A stretch of 64,000 bases of DNA from VAZQ01 sp036555745 (GCA_036555745.1 DATBKV010000185.1:5438-69437); one strand, 5' to 3'. Numbered from the stretch's first letter, positions 22,802 through 32,346 are shown. A program made the numbers and translations. The notes: generated by a model from the sequence alone, not told the origin.

Positions 22802-25069
22802 TCAAAGCTGCAGCCCCTCCGCAGCGGCGAAAGCCTTGAGCCGCTCCCGTATCGACACGCTGCCGGCCGGGCTGTCGATGAGGGGCTGGATCAAGGCCGC
22901 GGCCTTGCCGGCATTGAGCTCGAGCAGCAACGCCTTGACCGGCCCGACCGCGGAAGGTGCCAGCGAGAGCGCGCGGTAGCCGATCGCAACCAACGCCAGT
23001 GCCCCGAGCGGTTTGGAGGCGAGCTCGCCGCACAGCGTGACCGGCTTGGCATGCGCGCGACCCTTGTCCGCAATCGTCTTGAGCGCGCGCAGGACCGGCG
23101 CCGAGAGTGGATCGAAGCGGTCGGCGACCCGCGAATTGCCGCGGTCGGCGGCGTAGAAGAACTGCACCAGGTCGTTCGATCCGACCGAGAGGAAATCGAC
23201 CCGCGCGAGCAATTCGTCCAGCTGATAGAGCAGGGACGGCACCTCGAGCATGGTGCCGACCTCGACCCGCTCCGGCAGCTTGTGGCCGTGCCTGCGCAAG
23301 TGAGTGAGCTCGCGCTCCACCAGCGATCTCGCCTCGTCGAATTCCTCGACCGTTGCGATCATCGGGAACATCACTTTGAGGTCGCGCCCGCCCGCCGCCC
23401 GCAGCAGCGCGCGCATCTGGCTGCGCAGCAGGCCCGGACGGTCGAGCCCCAGCCTGATCGCGCGCCAGCCCAGCGCCGGATTTTCCTCCTCGACGTTGTG
23501 CATGTACGGCAGCACTTTGTCGCCGCCGATGTCGAGGGTGCGGAAGGTCACTGGCCGCTCGCCGGCGGCGTCGAGCACGGCGCGGTAGAGTGAGAACTGC
23601 TCGGCAGTGCGCGGAAATGTCGCCGCCACCATGAACTGCAGCTCGGTGCGGAACAGCCCGATGCCGGCAGCACCGGTCTCCTCGATGTGCGGCAGGTCGA
23701 CGGCTAGTCCGGCGTTGATCATGAGCGTGATCTTCTCGCCGTCCTTGGTCATGCACGGCTTGTCGCGCAGCGCCAGGTATTGCAGTTGCCGGCGCGCGCG
23801 CAGCCGCACCCGCTCGACATAGGCTGCTTCCATGTCCGGCGATGGGCGCACGTGCATGTCGCCGCTCGAGCCGTCCACGATGATGGCGTCGCCCGGATCG
23901 GCCACGCCGGTCGCGTTGGCGATCTCTCCCACCGCCGCGATGCCCAGCGCGCGCGCGACGATCGCCACGTGCGAATTGGGGCCGCCTTCCTCGAGAACCA
24001 GCCCGCGCAGACGCTTGCGGTCGTATTCGAGCAGCGCGGCCGGCCCCATGGAGCGGGCGACGAGGATGGCATTTTCCGGCAGGCGATCGCGCGCCGGCGC
24101 GTAGTCCTTGCCGAGCAGCTGATGCATCAGCCGGTTGGCGAGCTCGTCGAGGTCGTGCAGGCGCTCGCGCAGATAGGGATCGGTCGCGCGCAACATGCGC
24201 GCCCGGGTGTCAGACTGCACGCGCTCGACCGCCGCCTCGGCCGTGAGGCCTGTCGCCACCGCCTCCTCCAGGCGGTGCACCCAGCCCCGGTCGTAGGCGA
24301 ACATGCGATAGGCTTCGAGCACGTCGCGGTGCTCGCCACCGTCGGCGACCTCGCCGCGCTCGAGCAGCACGTCGAGATCGGACCGCATGGTCTCGATCGC
24401 CGCTTCCAGCCGCTTCAGCTCTCGCGGGACGTCATCGGCGATGAAATTGGTGATGACCACGCGCGGCTCGTGCAGAACCACGTGACCGAGCGCGATGCCG
24501 TCGTTAAGCGCGGTGCCGGTCAGGTGCAGTGGGCGGCGGGCGGCGGGTTCGGCGCCGGGCTGTGCGATGGCCGAGAGCTCGCCCGAAGCGATCATCTCCG
24601 CCAGCACCATCGCTGTCGTCTGCAGCGCCTCCTCTTCCTCCTCGGTGTAGGTGCGCCGCGCGCGGTTCTGCACCACCAGTACGCCGAGCGTGTTGCCGGC
24701 GCGCAGCACCGGGACGCCTAGGAACGAGTGGTAGATTTCCTCGCCGGTCTCCGCCCGATAGGAGAACGCCGGATGGTTCTGGGCATCCGAGAGATTGATC
24801 GGATTGGCTTCGCTCGCGACCAGGCCGACCAGGCCCTCGTCGGAGCGCAGCACGGTCTGGTGCACCGCCTCTTTCTTGAGGCCCTCGGTGGCGTAGAGCT
24901 CGAGCGTGCCGTCGACCCGCAGCACGTAGACGGAGCAGACCTCCGCTACCATGTTCGCGGCGATCAGCACCACGATCTTGTCCAGGCGCTCCTGCGCGCT
25001 GACCGGCTCCGCCATCACCTCGCGCAGCCGGCGCAACAGCACGCGCGGACCGCCGAGCGCGCCACGCAT
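22802..25069 (-). CDS. ptsP: Phosphoenolpyruvate-protein phosphotransferase of the nitrogen PTS (EI-Ntr)
   Basis: 755 aa from the ATG at 25069, which has GAGGAA about seven bases upstream; an earlier in-frame ATG at 25159 is less likely. Domains in order: a GAF domain (~15-155), the N-terminal EI domain, the phosphohistidine swivel domain with GGPNSHVAIVARALGIAAVG, and the PEP-binding barrel with ETGAAGIGLFRTELQFM and SVGSNDLVQFFYAADRGNS. Transfers phosphate from PEP to NPr in the regulatory nitrogen PTS, which senses nitrogen through the GAF domain. Located upstream of prfA. Confidence 0.95.
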   Translation of the reverse strand: MRGALGGPRVLLRRLREVMAEPVSAQERLDKIVVLIAANMVAEVCSVYVLRVDGTLELYATEGLKKEAVHQTVLRSDEGLVGLVASEANPINLSDAQNHPAFSYRAETGEEIYHSFLGVPVLRAGNTLGVLVVQNRARRTYTEEEEEALQTTAMVLAEMIASGELSAIAQPGAEPAARRPLHLTGTALNDGIALGHVVLHEPRVVITNFIADDVPRELKRLEAAIETMRSDLDVLLERGEVADGGEHRDVLEAYRMFAYDRGWVHRLEEAVATGLTAEAAVERVQSDTRARMLRATDPYLRERLHDLDELANRLMHQLLGKDYAPARDRLPENAILVARSMGPAALLEYDRKRLRGLVLEEGGPNSHVAIVARALGIAAVGEIANATGVADPGDAIIVDGSSGDMHVRPSPDMEAAYVERVRLRARRQLQYLALRDKPCMTKDGEKITLMINAGLAVDLPHIEETGAAGIGLFRTELQFMVAATFPRTAEQFSLYRAVLDAAGERPVTFRTLDIGGDKVLPYMHNVEEENPALGWRAIRLGLDRPGLLRSQMRALLRAAGGRDLKVMFPMIATVEEFDEARSLVERELTHLRRHGHKLPERVEVGTMLEVPSLLYQLDELLARVDFLSVGSNDLVQFFYAADRGNSRVADRFDPLSAPVLRALKTIADKGRAHAKPVTLCGELASKPLGALALVAIGYRALSLAPSAVGPVKALLLELNAGKAAALIQPLIDSPAGSVSIRERLKAFAAAEGLQL

Positions 25070-25256
25070 GACGTGTTCCTCGGAACAGCCCATTCCGCCG
25101 AGGCCGAGCGCGTTCAACGCGCGCCGCGCCCTCGGCTCGACCAAGTCAGGAAACAGCAACCGCCGGACCTGGGCGCCCGCGGCGGCTACAATCCGTCAGG
25201 CCGTATACCGAATGCGGCACCGGCCGGGCAAGCCAAAGCGTCCGTCCCGGGGACCG

Positions 25257-26357
25257 CTACCAAGCGTAACTCGCGGAAATACGGCCGCAAGCCGCGCGGA
25301 ATTGATCGCTGTCGACGAGCGCGGCGTATACGTCGCGCAGCCCCGCGGCGGCGGGAAGCGCGAGGTCCGAATGCGACAGGCTCGTATCCGGCCCCAGCAG
25401 CCGTTCGATGGCTTCGGCCACGGCGGCCGCATCGGCACGGGTTTCGAGCAGGGTCGCAGGCAGGTCGGCGGTGAGCCTTTGGAGCAGCATCTCGTGGTCG
25501 GCCAGGGGCAGCCGCGTCATGTCGGCGCCGGCCAGCAACTTTGCCAACCGATGATCGGGATGAGCAGCATCCGCGAGCGCGGGCTTGAGGTCGCGAAACT
25601 GAAGGACGTCGGGGAAAGAAGTGGGCGCGGCTTCCAGGCAGCACGCAAGCTCGCGCGCCTCCTCCGCGAGGTAATACCGGTTCAGGCTGTCGAACCAGAC
25701 GTAGCGGTAGCCGTGCCGGGCGAGAAACGGCTCCCATTCCGGCCAAGCCGGCGCCAGCGTGTAGGGGGCGAGCGCCTCGACCACGACCACCTTGGGCCGG
25801 TAATTTCGCCAGTCGCCGTTGAGCAGCACGTCCCGCTCCACGCCTTCGACGTCGACCTTGAGAAAATCGAACACCGAGGGCGCATGCTGCTGCTGGCACA
25901 ACTCGCGCAGCGTCATGACCGGAACGGTGATCGCCTGCGAGGTCTTTCCGAACTCGCTCAGCGCCGAGCGGGCATGATCCTCGATCATGGTCGAGAGGCC
26001 ATGGAACTCGTTCACCAGATGGAACCTCGCCATGCCAGTGACAGCGCCGATGAGCGCCTCGAGATGACGATCGCGCCGCCGCACCGCACTGGTCAGACGC
26101 GCCAGCCACGGATTGGGCTCCACGGTAATGCCGCGCCATCCCTTGAGGTAGAACGCGAACGACGCGTTGTCGTGCACCGGATGGCCGGAGCCGATGTCGA
26201 TGTAAAAGCCTTCGCTGCGCGCGCCGAAGCAGCGCATGAGGTAGAGATCCTCGAAACGCTGGGCGTAGGAGATCAGCGGGGCGTTGGACACGGCGCTACC
26301 GGGCGGCAACCGACGCAGGACAGGCGATGGCGCGGAAACCGGCTTTGACGGCGGCAT
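25257..26357 (-). CDS. FkbM-family SAM methyltransferase
   Basis: 366 aa. The FkbM fold is visible at residues ~30-220: YIDIGSGHPVHDNASFAFYL as the SAM loop, ITVEPNPWLA, then IEDHARSALSEFG and SVFDFLKVDVEGVERDVL. The last ~140 residues contain no further motif I know. Such enzymes O-methylate sugars, lipids or polyketides; the substrate is not inferable. It is inserted between lysC and ptsP on the same strand. Those are neighbours in the related genomes I recall, so this looks like an accessory insertion in a conserved block. Confidence 0.85.
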   Translation of the reverse strand: MPPSKPVSAPSPVLRRLPPGSAVSNAPLISYAQRFEDLYLMRCFGARSEGFYIDIGSGHPVHDNASFAFYLKGWRGITVEPNPWLARLTSAVRRRDRHLEALIGAVTGMARFHLVNEFHGLSTMIEDHARSALSEFGKTSQAITVPVMTLRELCQQQHAPSVFDFLKVDVEGVERDVLLNGDWRNYRPKVVVVEALAPYTLAPAWPEWEPFLARHGYRYVWFDSLNRYYLAEEARELACCLEAAPTSFPDVLQFRDLKPALADAAHPDHRLAKLLAGADMTRLPLADHEMLLQRLTADLPATLLETRADAAAVAEAIERLLGPDTSLSHSDLALPAAAGLRDVYAALVDSDQFRAACGRISASYAW

Positions 26358-26389
26358 TGCGCGCCCTCTCTCCGCCCCCCGGCGGCAGG

Positions 26390-27640
26390 CTATTTGTCCA
26401 GGTCGTACAGCGAGTGCAGCGTGCGGACCGCGAGCTCGGTGTAGTTGGCGTCGATCAGCAGCGAGAACTTGATTTCCGAGGTGGTGATGGCGCGGATATT
26501 GATGCCCTTCTCCGCCAGCGCCTTGAACGCCTTCGCCGCGACGCCGGCATGGCTGCGCATGCCGATCCCGATCACCGAGATCTTGGCGACGTCATTGGCC
26601 CCGTCGATGCGCTCGTAGCCGACCTGGCCCTTGGTTTTGATCAGCACGTCGGCGGCGCGCTGATAGTCGGAGGCGGGCACCGTGAACGTGACGTCGGTGG
26701 TGACGCCGTCGCCGGAGACGTTCTGCACGATCATATCGACGTTGATATTGGCGTCGGCGAGCGGTCCGAAGATCGCGGCCGCGACCCCGGGTTTGTCCTG
26801 CACGCGGCGGATCGAAATCTGCGCCTCGTCCTTGGAAAAGGCGATGCCGGTGACGACTTGCTGCTCCACGATCTCCTCCTCGCCGCAGATGAGGGTTCCG
26901 GGCGGCGTGCCGTGCGGATCGACGTCCTCGGGCTTCTCAAAGCTCGATCGTACGAAAACGCGCACATTGTGCACCATTGCCAGCTCGACCGAGCGCACCT
27001 GCATGACCTTGGCGCCGAGCGAAGCGAGCTCCAGCATCTCCTCGTAGGCGATGCGATCGAGTCGGGCGGCGCGCGGCACAACGCGGGGGTCGGTGGTGTA
27101 GACGCCGTCGACGTCGGTATAGATGTCGCAGCGCTCGGAGGCGATCGCTGCCGCCACGGCGACCGCGGAGGTGTCCGAGCCGCCGCGCCCCAGCGTCGTG
27201 ATGCGGCCCGTCTCCTTGTGCACGCCCTGGAAACCCGCGATCACCGCCACCTCGTGACGCTCCTTGAAGCGTTTGACCAGTTCGGCGCCGTTGACGTCGA
27301 GCACGCGGGCCGAGGCATGGGCATTCGAGGTCAGGATCGGCAATTGCCAGCCCTGCCATGAGCGGGCATTGACACCCATCCCCTCCAGCACGATCGCCAG
27401 CAGGCCGGCGGTCACCTGCTCCCCCGACGACACCACCGCATCATATTCGCGGGCGTCGTGCAGCGCCGCCGCCTCCCGGCACCAGGCCACGAGCTGATTG
27501 GTGGCGCCCGCCATCGCCGAGACGACGACCGCCACCTCATGGCCGGCATCAACCTCGCGCTTGACATGGCGCGCGACGTTGCGGATGCGCTCGATGTCGG
27601 CGACCGAGGTGCCGCCGAACTTCATCACCAGGCGGGCCAT
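26390..27640 (-). CDS. lysC: Aspartate kinase
   Basis: 416 aa. Phosphorylates aspartate, the first step towards lysine, methionine, threonine and diaminopimelate. N-terminal kinase signature MKFGGTSVADIERI, then VVSAMAGATN, and TLGRGGSDTSAVAVAAAI. Two C-terminal ACT domains (residues ~265-410) contain VSGDGVTTDVTF and SVIGIGMRSHAGVAAKAFKA, the feedback-binding region. Length matches monofunctional LysC. It diverges from ubiG with about 130 bp between the starts. Confidence 0.97.
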   Translation of the reverse strand: MARLVMKFGGTSVADIERIRNVARHVKREVDAGHEVAVVVSAMAGATNQLVAWCREAAALHDAREYDAVVSSGEQVTAGLLAIVLEGMGVNARSWQGWQLPILTSNAHASARVLDVNGAELVKRFKERHEVAVIAGFQGVHKETGRITTLGRGGSDTSAVAVAAAIASERCDIYTDVDGVYTTDPRVVPRAARLDRIAYEEMLELASLGAKVMQVRSVELAMVHNVRVFVRSSFEKPEDVDPHGTPPGTLICGEEEIVEQQVVTGIAFSKDEAQISIRRVQDKPGVAAAIFGPLADANINVDMIVQNVSGDGVTTDVTFTVPASDYQRAADVLIKTKGQVGYERIDGANDVAKISVIGIGMRSHAGVAAKAFKALAEKGINIRAITTSEIKFSLLIDANYTELAVRTLHSLYDLDK

Positions 27641-27772
27641 GGCGGGCTTGCGCAGTTCTCCGACGCAACCTCAGGGGCGCGCGATCCGCTTTTTCTGCCA
27701 AGCCCCCGCGCGAAAAGGCGCGTATACATAGCGGCGAGGGCAGAGGGCCGCAACCGCGCGTTGGGAGGCATG

Positions 27773-28534
27773 ATGGCTGGCAATATCGCATCGAAGCCTG
27801 CCTCGACCGTAGATGATGCGGAAGTCGCGCGACTTTCGGCGCTCGCGGCCGAATGGTGGGACGCGCGCGGCAAGATGGCCGTGCTGCACAGGTTCAATCC
27901 GGTTCGGCTCGCCTTCATCAAGGATGCCGTGTGCCGGCATTTCAAGCGCGACCAAAAGCGCCTCGATGCGCTCGCCGGGTTGCGGATGCTGGATATCGGG
28001 TGCGGCGGCGGCATTCTGAGCGAGCCGCTGGCGCGGCTCGGCGCGCTCGTGCTGGGCGCCGATCCCTCGGCGACCAATATCGAGGCGGCGCAGGCCCATG
28101 CGGCCGCGGCCGCGCTGAGCGTGGACTACCGCGTGACCACCGCGGAGGCGTTGGCGGACGCGGGTGAGCGCTTCGAGGTGGTGCTGGCCATGGAGGTCGT
28201 CGAGCATGTCGCCGATCTGGATCTGTTCGTCCGGCGTTGCGCCGAGATGGTGCAACCCGGCGGTCTCATGATTGCAGCGACCATCAACCGCACGCTCAAG
28301 AGCTTCGCGCTGGCGATCGTCGGCGCCGAATACGTGCTGCGCTGGCTGCCACGCGGTACCCATCAATGGGACAGGTTCGTCATGCCGAACGAGCTCGAGG
28401 CAGCGCTCGCGCGCCACGGTCTCAGCGTGGTGGACGAAACCGGGGTGAGCTATGACTTGCTTGCCGACCGCTGGCGGCTCTCGAACGACATGGACGTCAA
28501 CTACATGCTGGTGGCAGAGCGTGCCCGCTCGTGA
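27773..28534 (+). CDS. ubiG: Ubiquinone biosynthesis O-methyltransferase
   Basis: 253 aa from the ATG at 27773, four bases after GGGAGG; the adjoining ATG at 27770 is too close to the ribosome site. Performs both O-methylations of the ubiquinone ring. SAM loop LDIGCGGGILSEPLARLG (residues ~68-85), VVLAMEVVEHVADLDLFV, and the C-terminal YDLLADRWRLSNDMDVNYM are typical. The divergent partner is lysC. Confidence 0.95.
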   Translation: MAGNIASKPASTVDDAEVARLSALAAEWWDARGKMAVLHRFNPVRLAFIKDAVCRHFKRDQKRLDALAGLRMLDIGCGGGILSEPLARLGALVLGADPSATNIEAAQAHAAAAALSVDYRVTTAEALADAGERFEVVLAMEVVEHVADLDLFVRRCAEMVQPGGLMIAATINRTLKSFALAIVGAEYVLRWLPRGTHQWDRFVMPNELEAALARHGLSVVDETGVSYDLLADRWRLSNDMDVNYMLVAERARS

Positions 28535-28571
28535 GCTGCAATCCCGCCACCCCGTTCAAAGGTCGAACCGG

Positions 28572-28910
28572 ATGATCCTCGAGCTGGTCTTGTTCCGATC
28601 GCCGCCCGGCATGGACCGGGACGCCGTGCTGGAGGATGCCAAGCACACGATCCCGCGCTGGCGCGCCAACCCGGATCTCCTGCGCAAGCACTACATCCTC
28701 GGCGAAAATGGCGAGGGAGGCGGCGTCTACATCTGGCCGTCGCGCGCGGCAGCGGAGAAGGGCCACGACGCGGCGTGGCGGGAAGGCGTGCGCAAGCGGA
28801 CCGGTGCAGACCCAGTCATCCGCTATTTCGATCTGCTGATGGTCGTCGACAACGAGCGCGGCAGCGTCACCGAGTGGACCGCGAGCGGTGCAGCTCGTCC
28901 GGTCCGCTAG
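28572..28910 (+). CDS. Small dimeric alpha/beta-barrel (monooxygenase-like) protein
   Basis: 112 aa. Begins MILELVLFRSPPGMDRDAVL, has WRANPDLLRKHYILGENGEG in the middle, then GGVYIWPSRAAAEKGHDAAW, and closes with RYFDLLMVVDNERGSV. The sheet-helix-sheet pattern and the ValTyr/Trp stretch recall YdhR-like/antibiotic-biosynthesis-monooxygenase folds, but I would not assign a reaction. The ribosome site is weak. It sits between ubiG and the EamA transporter in the same direction. Confidence 0.6.
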   Translation: MILELVLFRSPPGMDRDAVLEDAKHTIPRWRANPDLLRKHYILGENGEGGGVYIWPSRAAAEKGHDAAWREGVRKRTGADPVIRYFDLLMVVDNERGSVTEWTASGAARPVR

Positions 28911-28933
28911 CGCGCCTGGCCGCACGCGTTCCC

Positions 28934-29827
28934 ATGTTCGATCCGGCCTGGCTGTGGGCGCTGTTCACCCTCATTGCCGCCGCCGCCCAGACCGTGCGCA
29001 ACGCGACGCAGCGCGAGCTCACCGCCAAGCTCGGCACCGCGGGTGCGACCCACGTGCGCTTCCTGTTCGGCTTTCCGTTCGCGCTGCTGTTCCTCGTCGG
29101 CGTCATGCTCGCGCTGGCGCAGGAGCCGCCGCGCCCGGCGGCGATCTATTGGCTCTGGGTGATCGGCGGCGCACTCACCCAGATCGCCGCCACTGCGCTG
29201 ATGCTTGCCGCCATGAACGACCGCTCGTTCGTCGTGGTCTACGCCTATATCAAGACCGAGCCCGTGCAGGCCGCGCTGTTCGGCTTGGTCTTTCTCGGCG
29301 ACGCCGTGGCGCCGTCGACCGCCGCCGCGATATTGACCGCCACCACCGGCGTCGTGGTGATGGCACTCAAGCCGGGCACCGCTTCGGATCTGAAGGCGAC
29401 CCTGCTCGGTCTCGCCGCCGGCGCGATGTTCGCGGCATCCGCGGTCGGGTATCGCGGAGCGATTCTCGCGCTCGCGCTGCCGAGCTACGTGATGGCCGCG
29501 ACCTTCACCCTCGCCGTCGGCTTGCTGTTGCAGTCGGTGCTGCTGTCGCTCTATCTCGCGTTGCGCAATCCGGCGGCACTCGCGGCGATCGTGCGCTCCT
29601 GGCGGCCATCGCTGTTCGCGGGCTTCATGGGTGCGCTGGCGTCGCAGTTCTGGTTTCTTGCCTTTGCGCTCGCCACCGCCGCGAGCGTGCGCACGCTGGC
29701 GTTGGTCGAGGTGCTGTTCGCGCAGGCGATCTCGCGCTTCGTGTTCAAGCAGGCGACCACCGGCCGCGAAGCGGCGGGCATCGTGCTGATCGTGGTCGGG
29801 GTCGTGTTGCTGCTATGGGCGCCCTGA
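28934..29827 (+). CDS. EamA/DMT-family transporter
   Basis: 297 aa with about ten hydrophobic segments arranged as two EamA repeats (residues ~5-145 and ~155-295), the mark of the drug/metabolite transporter superfamily. Examples are PAWLWALFTLIAAAAQTV, FLFGFPFALLFLVGVMLALA, YVMAATFTLAVGLLLQSVLL and AAGIVLIVVGVVLLLW at the end. The substrate cannot be told. The ATG at 28934 follows the previous gene by 23 bp, so they may be cotranscribed. Converges on the DUF1178 gene. Confidence 0.88.
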   Translation: MFDPAWLWALFTLIAAAAQTVRNATQRELTAKLGTAGATHVRFLFGFPFALLFLVGVMLALAQEPPRPAAIYWLWVIGGALTQIAATALMLAAMNDRSFVVVYAYIKTEPVQAALFGLVFLGDAVAPSTAAAILTATTGVVVMALKPGTASDLKATLLGLAAGAMFAASAVGYRGAILALALPSYVMAATFTLAVGLLLQSVLLSLYLALRNPAALAAIVRSWRPSLFAGFMGALASQFWFLAFALATAASVRTLALVEVLFAQAISRFVFKQATTGREAAGIVLIVVGVVLLLWAP

Positions 29828-29855
29828 CAGGCGCAAGGCCGCGCGTCCGGGGAGC

Positions 29856-30329
29856 CTAATTCCACTCGTCCGGCAGCACCGGCAGCGGGTGGAACTCGAT
29901 GCCTTCCTCATGCAGCTCCTTCGCCTGATCGGGCGAGGCTTCGCCATAGATCGAGCGGTGCTCAATCTCGCCGTAGTGCATCTTGCGCGCCTCTTCCGGG
30001 AACCGGCGGCCGACATGGTCGGCGTTCGCCACCAGATGCTCGCGCAGCTCCTTCAATTTCCGACGGAGCTCGCGCTCCTGCGGCGACACCATGGCGACCG
30101 CGCCGGGCGCCGACGGCGGCGCGGGCGAGGCGGGCTGCTGCGCCGGCGCAGGGCGGCGCTCCTTGGCGCCCGACACGCGCGGCGCCATGATTGCCTTTTC
30201 CACTTTGGTGGAATGGCAGAGCGGACAGCTGATGAGGCCACGCCTGACTTGCTTGTCGTAAGCCGCGGAGCTCTGGAACCAGCTCTCGAAGGTATGCCCC
30301 TTATCGCAGGCGAGCGCGTAACGGATCAT
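29856..30329 (-). CDS. DUF1178 protein with N-terminal zinc-ribbon-like cysteines
   Basis: 157 aa. Family pattern: MIRYALACDKGHTFESWFQS, then GLISCPLCHSTKVEKAIMAP (Cys8 plus the CPLC pair), a Pro/Ala-rich linker, and the conserved ending RKLKELREHLVANADHVGRR. A further IYGEASPDQAKELHEEGIEF leads to PLPVLPDEWN. The cysteines suggest a zinc site. Function unknown. Its ATG overlaps the stop of the nitrilase-family gene by four bases, so they are coupled. Confidence 0.87.
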   Translation of the reverse strand: MIRYALACDKGHTFESWFQSSAAYDKQVRRGLISCPLCHSTKVEKAIMAPRVSGAKERRPAPAQQPASPAPPSAPGAVAMVSPQERELRRKLKELREHLVANADHVGRRFPEEARKMHYGEIEHRSIYGEASPDQAKELHEEGIEFHPLPVLPDEWN

Positions 30330-31210
30330 GCCGGGGTCCTCACGGCATGGAGATGGGCGGGTTCCGCCATCGGCTCGATGACCTCGAAGCGGCGGCCGTG
30401 CTGCAGCGAAGGGATCTTGGCGCGTGCCGCCGTCACCTCCGCCGGATCGATGCGCGCCAGGATCAGCCCCGGCTCGGTGCCGCCTTCGGCCAGAATGCGC
30501 CCCCACGGATCGACCACGAGCGAGTGACCGAAGGTTTCGCGGCCGTTCTCATGCATGCCGCCCTGGGCGGCCGCGAGCACGAACGCGCCGTTCTCGATGG
30601 CACGGGCGCGGTTGAGCACGTGCCAGTGCGCCTCGCCGGTTTGCTTCGTGAACGCGGAAGGAACCGAAAGAAACGAGCAGCCGGCCTCCGCCAGAGCGCG
30701 ATAGAGCGCGGGAAAGCGAAGGTCGTAGCAGACCGTCAGCCCCAGCCGTCCCCACGGCAGGTCGGCGGTGACGGCGATGTCGCCGGGACGGTAGCTGCGC
30801 GATTCGCGATAGCTTTCGCCATTGGCGAGATCGACGTCGAACATGTGGATCTTGTCATAGCGCGCGACGATGTCACCCTTGCGGTCGATCAGAAACGAGC
30901 GGTTCGCCGCCTTCTCGGGCAGGAGCTTGATCGCCAATGAGCCGACGTGGACGAAGATGCCGAGCCTGCGCGCGCGCTCGCGCAAGGCGGCAAGCGTCTG
31001 GTCGCTCTCCTCAGGCGCGATGGCGGCGAACAGGCGCTCGCGCTTGATCTCCAGGATGTTGGTCATTTCGGGGGTCAGCACGTATTCGGCGCCCCGGTCA
31101 TTGGCCTCCTCGACCAGCCGTACCGCCGCATCCAGGTTGGCTTGCGGCGAAAGGCCCGAGCGCATTTGCACGAGGGCGGCGGTGAAGGCAGCGGGCTTGG
31201 CTGTGTTCAT
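30326..31210 (-). CDS. Nitrilase-superfamily amidase (carbon-nitrogen hydrolase)
   Basis: 294 aa. The Glu-Lys-Cys triad is intact: Glu in VLTPEMTNIL, Lys in ARYDKIHMFDVDL, and Cys in LTVCYDLRFPALYR. This closely resembles the Nit1/deaminated-glutathione amidase group, whose job is to repair glutathione damage by hydrolysing the deaminated form, but other omega-amidase uses are possible. It begins where the glutaredoxin gene ends (four-base overlap) and leads directly into the DUF1178 gene. The grxC neighbour supports a glutathione link. Confidence 0.87.
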   Translation of the reverse strand: MNTAKPAAFTAALVQMRSGLSPQANLDAAVRLVEEANDRGAEYVLTPEMTNILEIKRERLFAAIAPEESDQTLAALRERARRLGIFVHVGSLAIKLLPEKAANRSFLIDRKGDIVARYDKIHMFDVDLANGESYRESRSYRPGDIAVTADLPWGRLGLTVCYDLRFPALYRALAEAGCSFLSVPSAFTKQTGEAHWHVLNRARAIENGAFVLAAAQGGMHENGRETFGHSLVVDPWGRILAEGGTEPGLILARIDPAEVTAARAKIPSLQHGRRFEVIEPMAEPAHLHAVRTPA

Positions 31211-31503
31211 TCCCGGGGACTCCCGTCGGCTCCCACGCGCGCCGCGCCAGCGCCGAGCAGCGAGTCGAGCTTGCCGGCCCTGTCGAGCGCATAAAGATCG
31301 TCGTAGCCGCCCACATGGGCTGCGCCGACGAAAATCTGCGGCACGGTCATGCGCCCGTGAGCGCGCGCCACCATGTCGCTTCGCCCTCCGGGGTCGCCGG
31401 TTACGTCGATTTCGGTGAACGCCACGCCTTTGCGCGAGAGCAACCGCTTGGCGGCCTGGCAATAGGGACAATAGCGGGTCGTGTAGATCTCGATTTGCGT
31501 CAT
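31207..31503 (-). CDS. grxC: Glutaredoxin 3
   Basis: 98 aa from the ATG at 31503; an in-frame ATG at 31530 would add nine residues not typical of the family. The redox motif is CPYC in YTTRYCPYCQAAKRLLSRKG, followed by TVPQIFVGAAHVGGYDDLYA, the glutathione-binding TVP and GG-D parts. Reduces protein disulfides and glutathione mixed disulfides in the cytoplasm. Belongs to a minus-strand run comF-grxC-nitrilase-DUF1178. Confidence 0.94.
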   Translation of the reverse strand: MTQIEIYTTRYCPYCQAAKRLLSRKGVAFTEIDVTGDPGGRSDMVARAHGRMTVPQIFVGAAHVGGYDDLYALDRAGKLDSLLGAGAARVGADGSPRE

Positions 31504-31548
31504 CGGGGCAGCTGGGGTCACTGGAATCATCCGGGACGGCCGGCCTGT

Positions 31549-32346
31549 TTATATGGGAGCACCGACCGCGGTCACAACCCGCGCGAACGTGAGGACATCG
31601 ACGGAGGCCGCGCCCGCCCGCAACAACGTGCGGGTGCAGCCGTCGACCGTAGCGCCGGACGTGAGCACATCATCGACCAGGACGAGCTTTCGTCCCATCA
31701 CCGCGGCCCTGCCTTCGGCCGGCACCCGGAAGGCACCCTGGACGTTCTGCGCGCGCTCGGACTTGCCCAACCCGACCTGCTGCGGGGTGGCCTTGCTGCG
31801 CTTGAGCGCGCCGTGCAGCACCGCGCGGCCGCTGCGCTCGGCGATGACCTCGGCCAGCACGGCCGATTGGTTGAACCGACGCGCCCACTGCCGGCGCCAG
31901 TGCAGCGGCACCGGAACGAGGGCATCGGCGTCTGTCAGCAGCTCGCGGCCGGCAGTCGCCATCCACCGTCCCATGAGGGTGGCGAGGTCGAGGCGGTCGC
32001 CATATTTCAGTGCATGCACGAGCTTGCGTGCGATATCGTCGTAGCGCACCGCCGCGCGCGCGCGGCGGGAGGCCGGCGGGTCTGCGATCGCTTCCAGCGA
32101 CAACAGCCCGGGTCCGGCATCGAACGAGAATGGAATGCCAAGACGCTCGCAATAGGGCGGCGCGATGAACGAAAGCTTGGACCAGCAGGCGGGGCACAGC
32201 CCGGCGTCTTCGACCGGCTCACGGCAGGTGGCGCAAAGCCGCGGCAGCGCGACGTCGAGAACGAGCGCGAGCGTGCTGCGCAACGCGCCACGCAGCCGCG
32301 TAAATCCGCGCGGCGGCACCGCCGTGGCTTCCATTTCCCCGTGCAT
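31549..32346 (-). CDS. comF: ComF-family phosphoribosyltransferase-like protein
   Basis: 265 aa from the ATG at 32346; the ATG at 32334 is an equal alternative with GGGGAA just ahead. N-terminal zinc-finger-like cysteines in LCATCREPVEDAGLCPACW. The PRTase domain has VHALKYGDRLDLATLMGRWM, VPLHWRRQWARRFNQSAVLA, and the PRPP loop KLVLVDDVLTSGATVDGCTR. ComF acts in DNA uptake in naturally competent bacteria; its role elsewhere is unclear. It diverges from the methyltransferase gene at 32448. Confidence 0.9.
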   Translation of the reverse strand: MHGEMEATAVPPRGFTRLRGALRSTLALVLDVALPRLCATCREPVEDAGLCPACWSKLSFIAPPYCERLGIPFSFDAGPGLLSLEAIADPPASRRARAAVRYDDIARKLVHALKYGDRLDLATLMGRWMATAGRELLTDADALVPVPLHWRRQWARRFNQSAVLAEVIAERSGRAVLHGALKRSKATPQQVGLGKSERAQNVQGAFRVPAEGRAAVMGRKLVLVDDVLTSGATVDGCTRTLLRAGAASVDVLTFARVVTAVGAPI

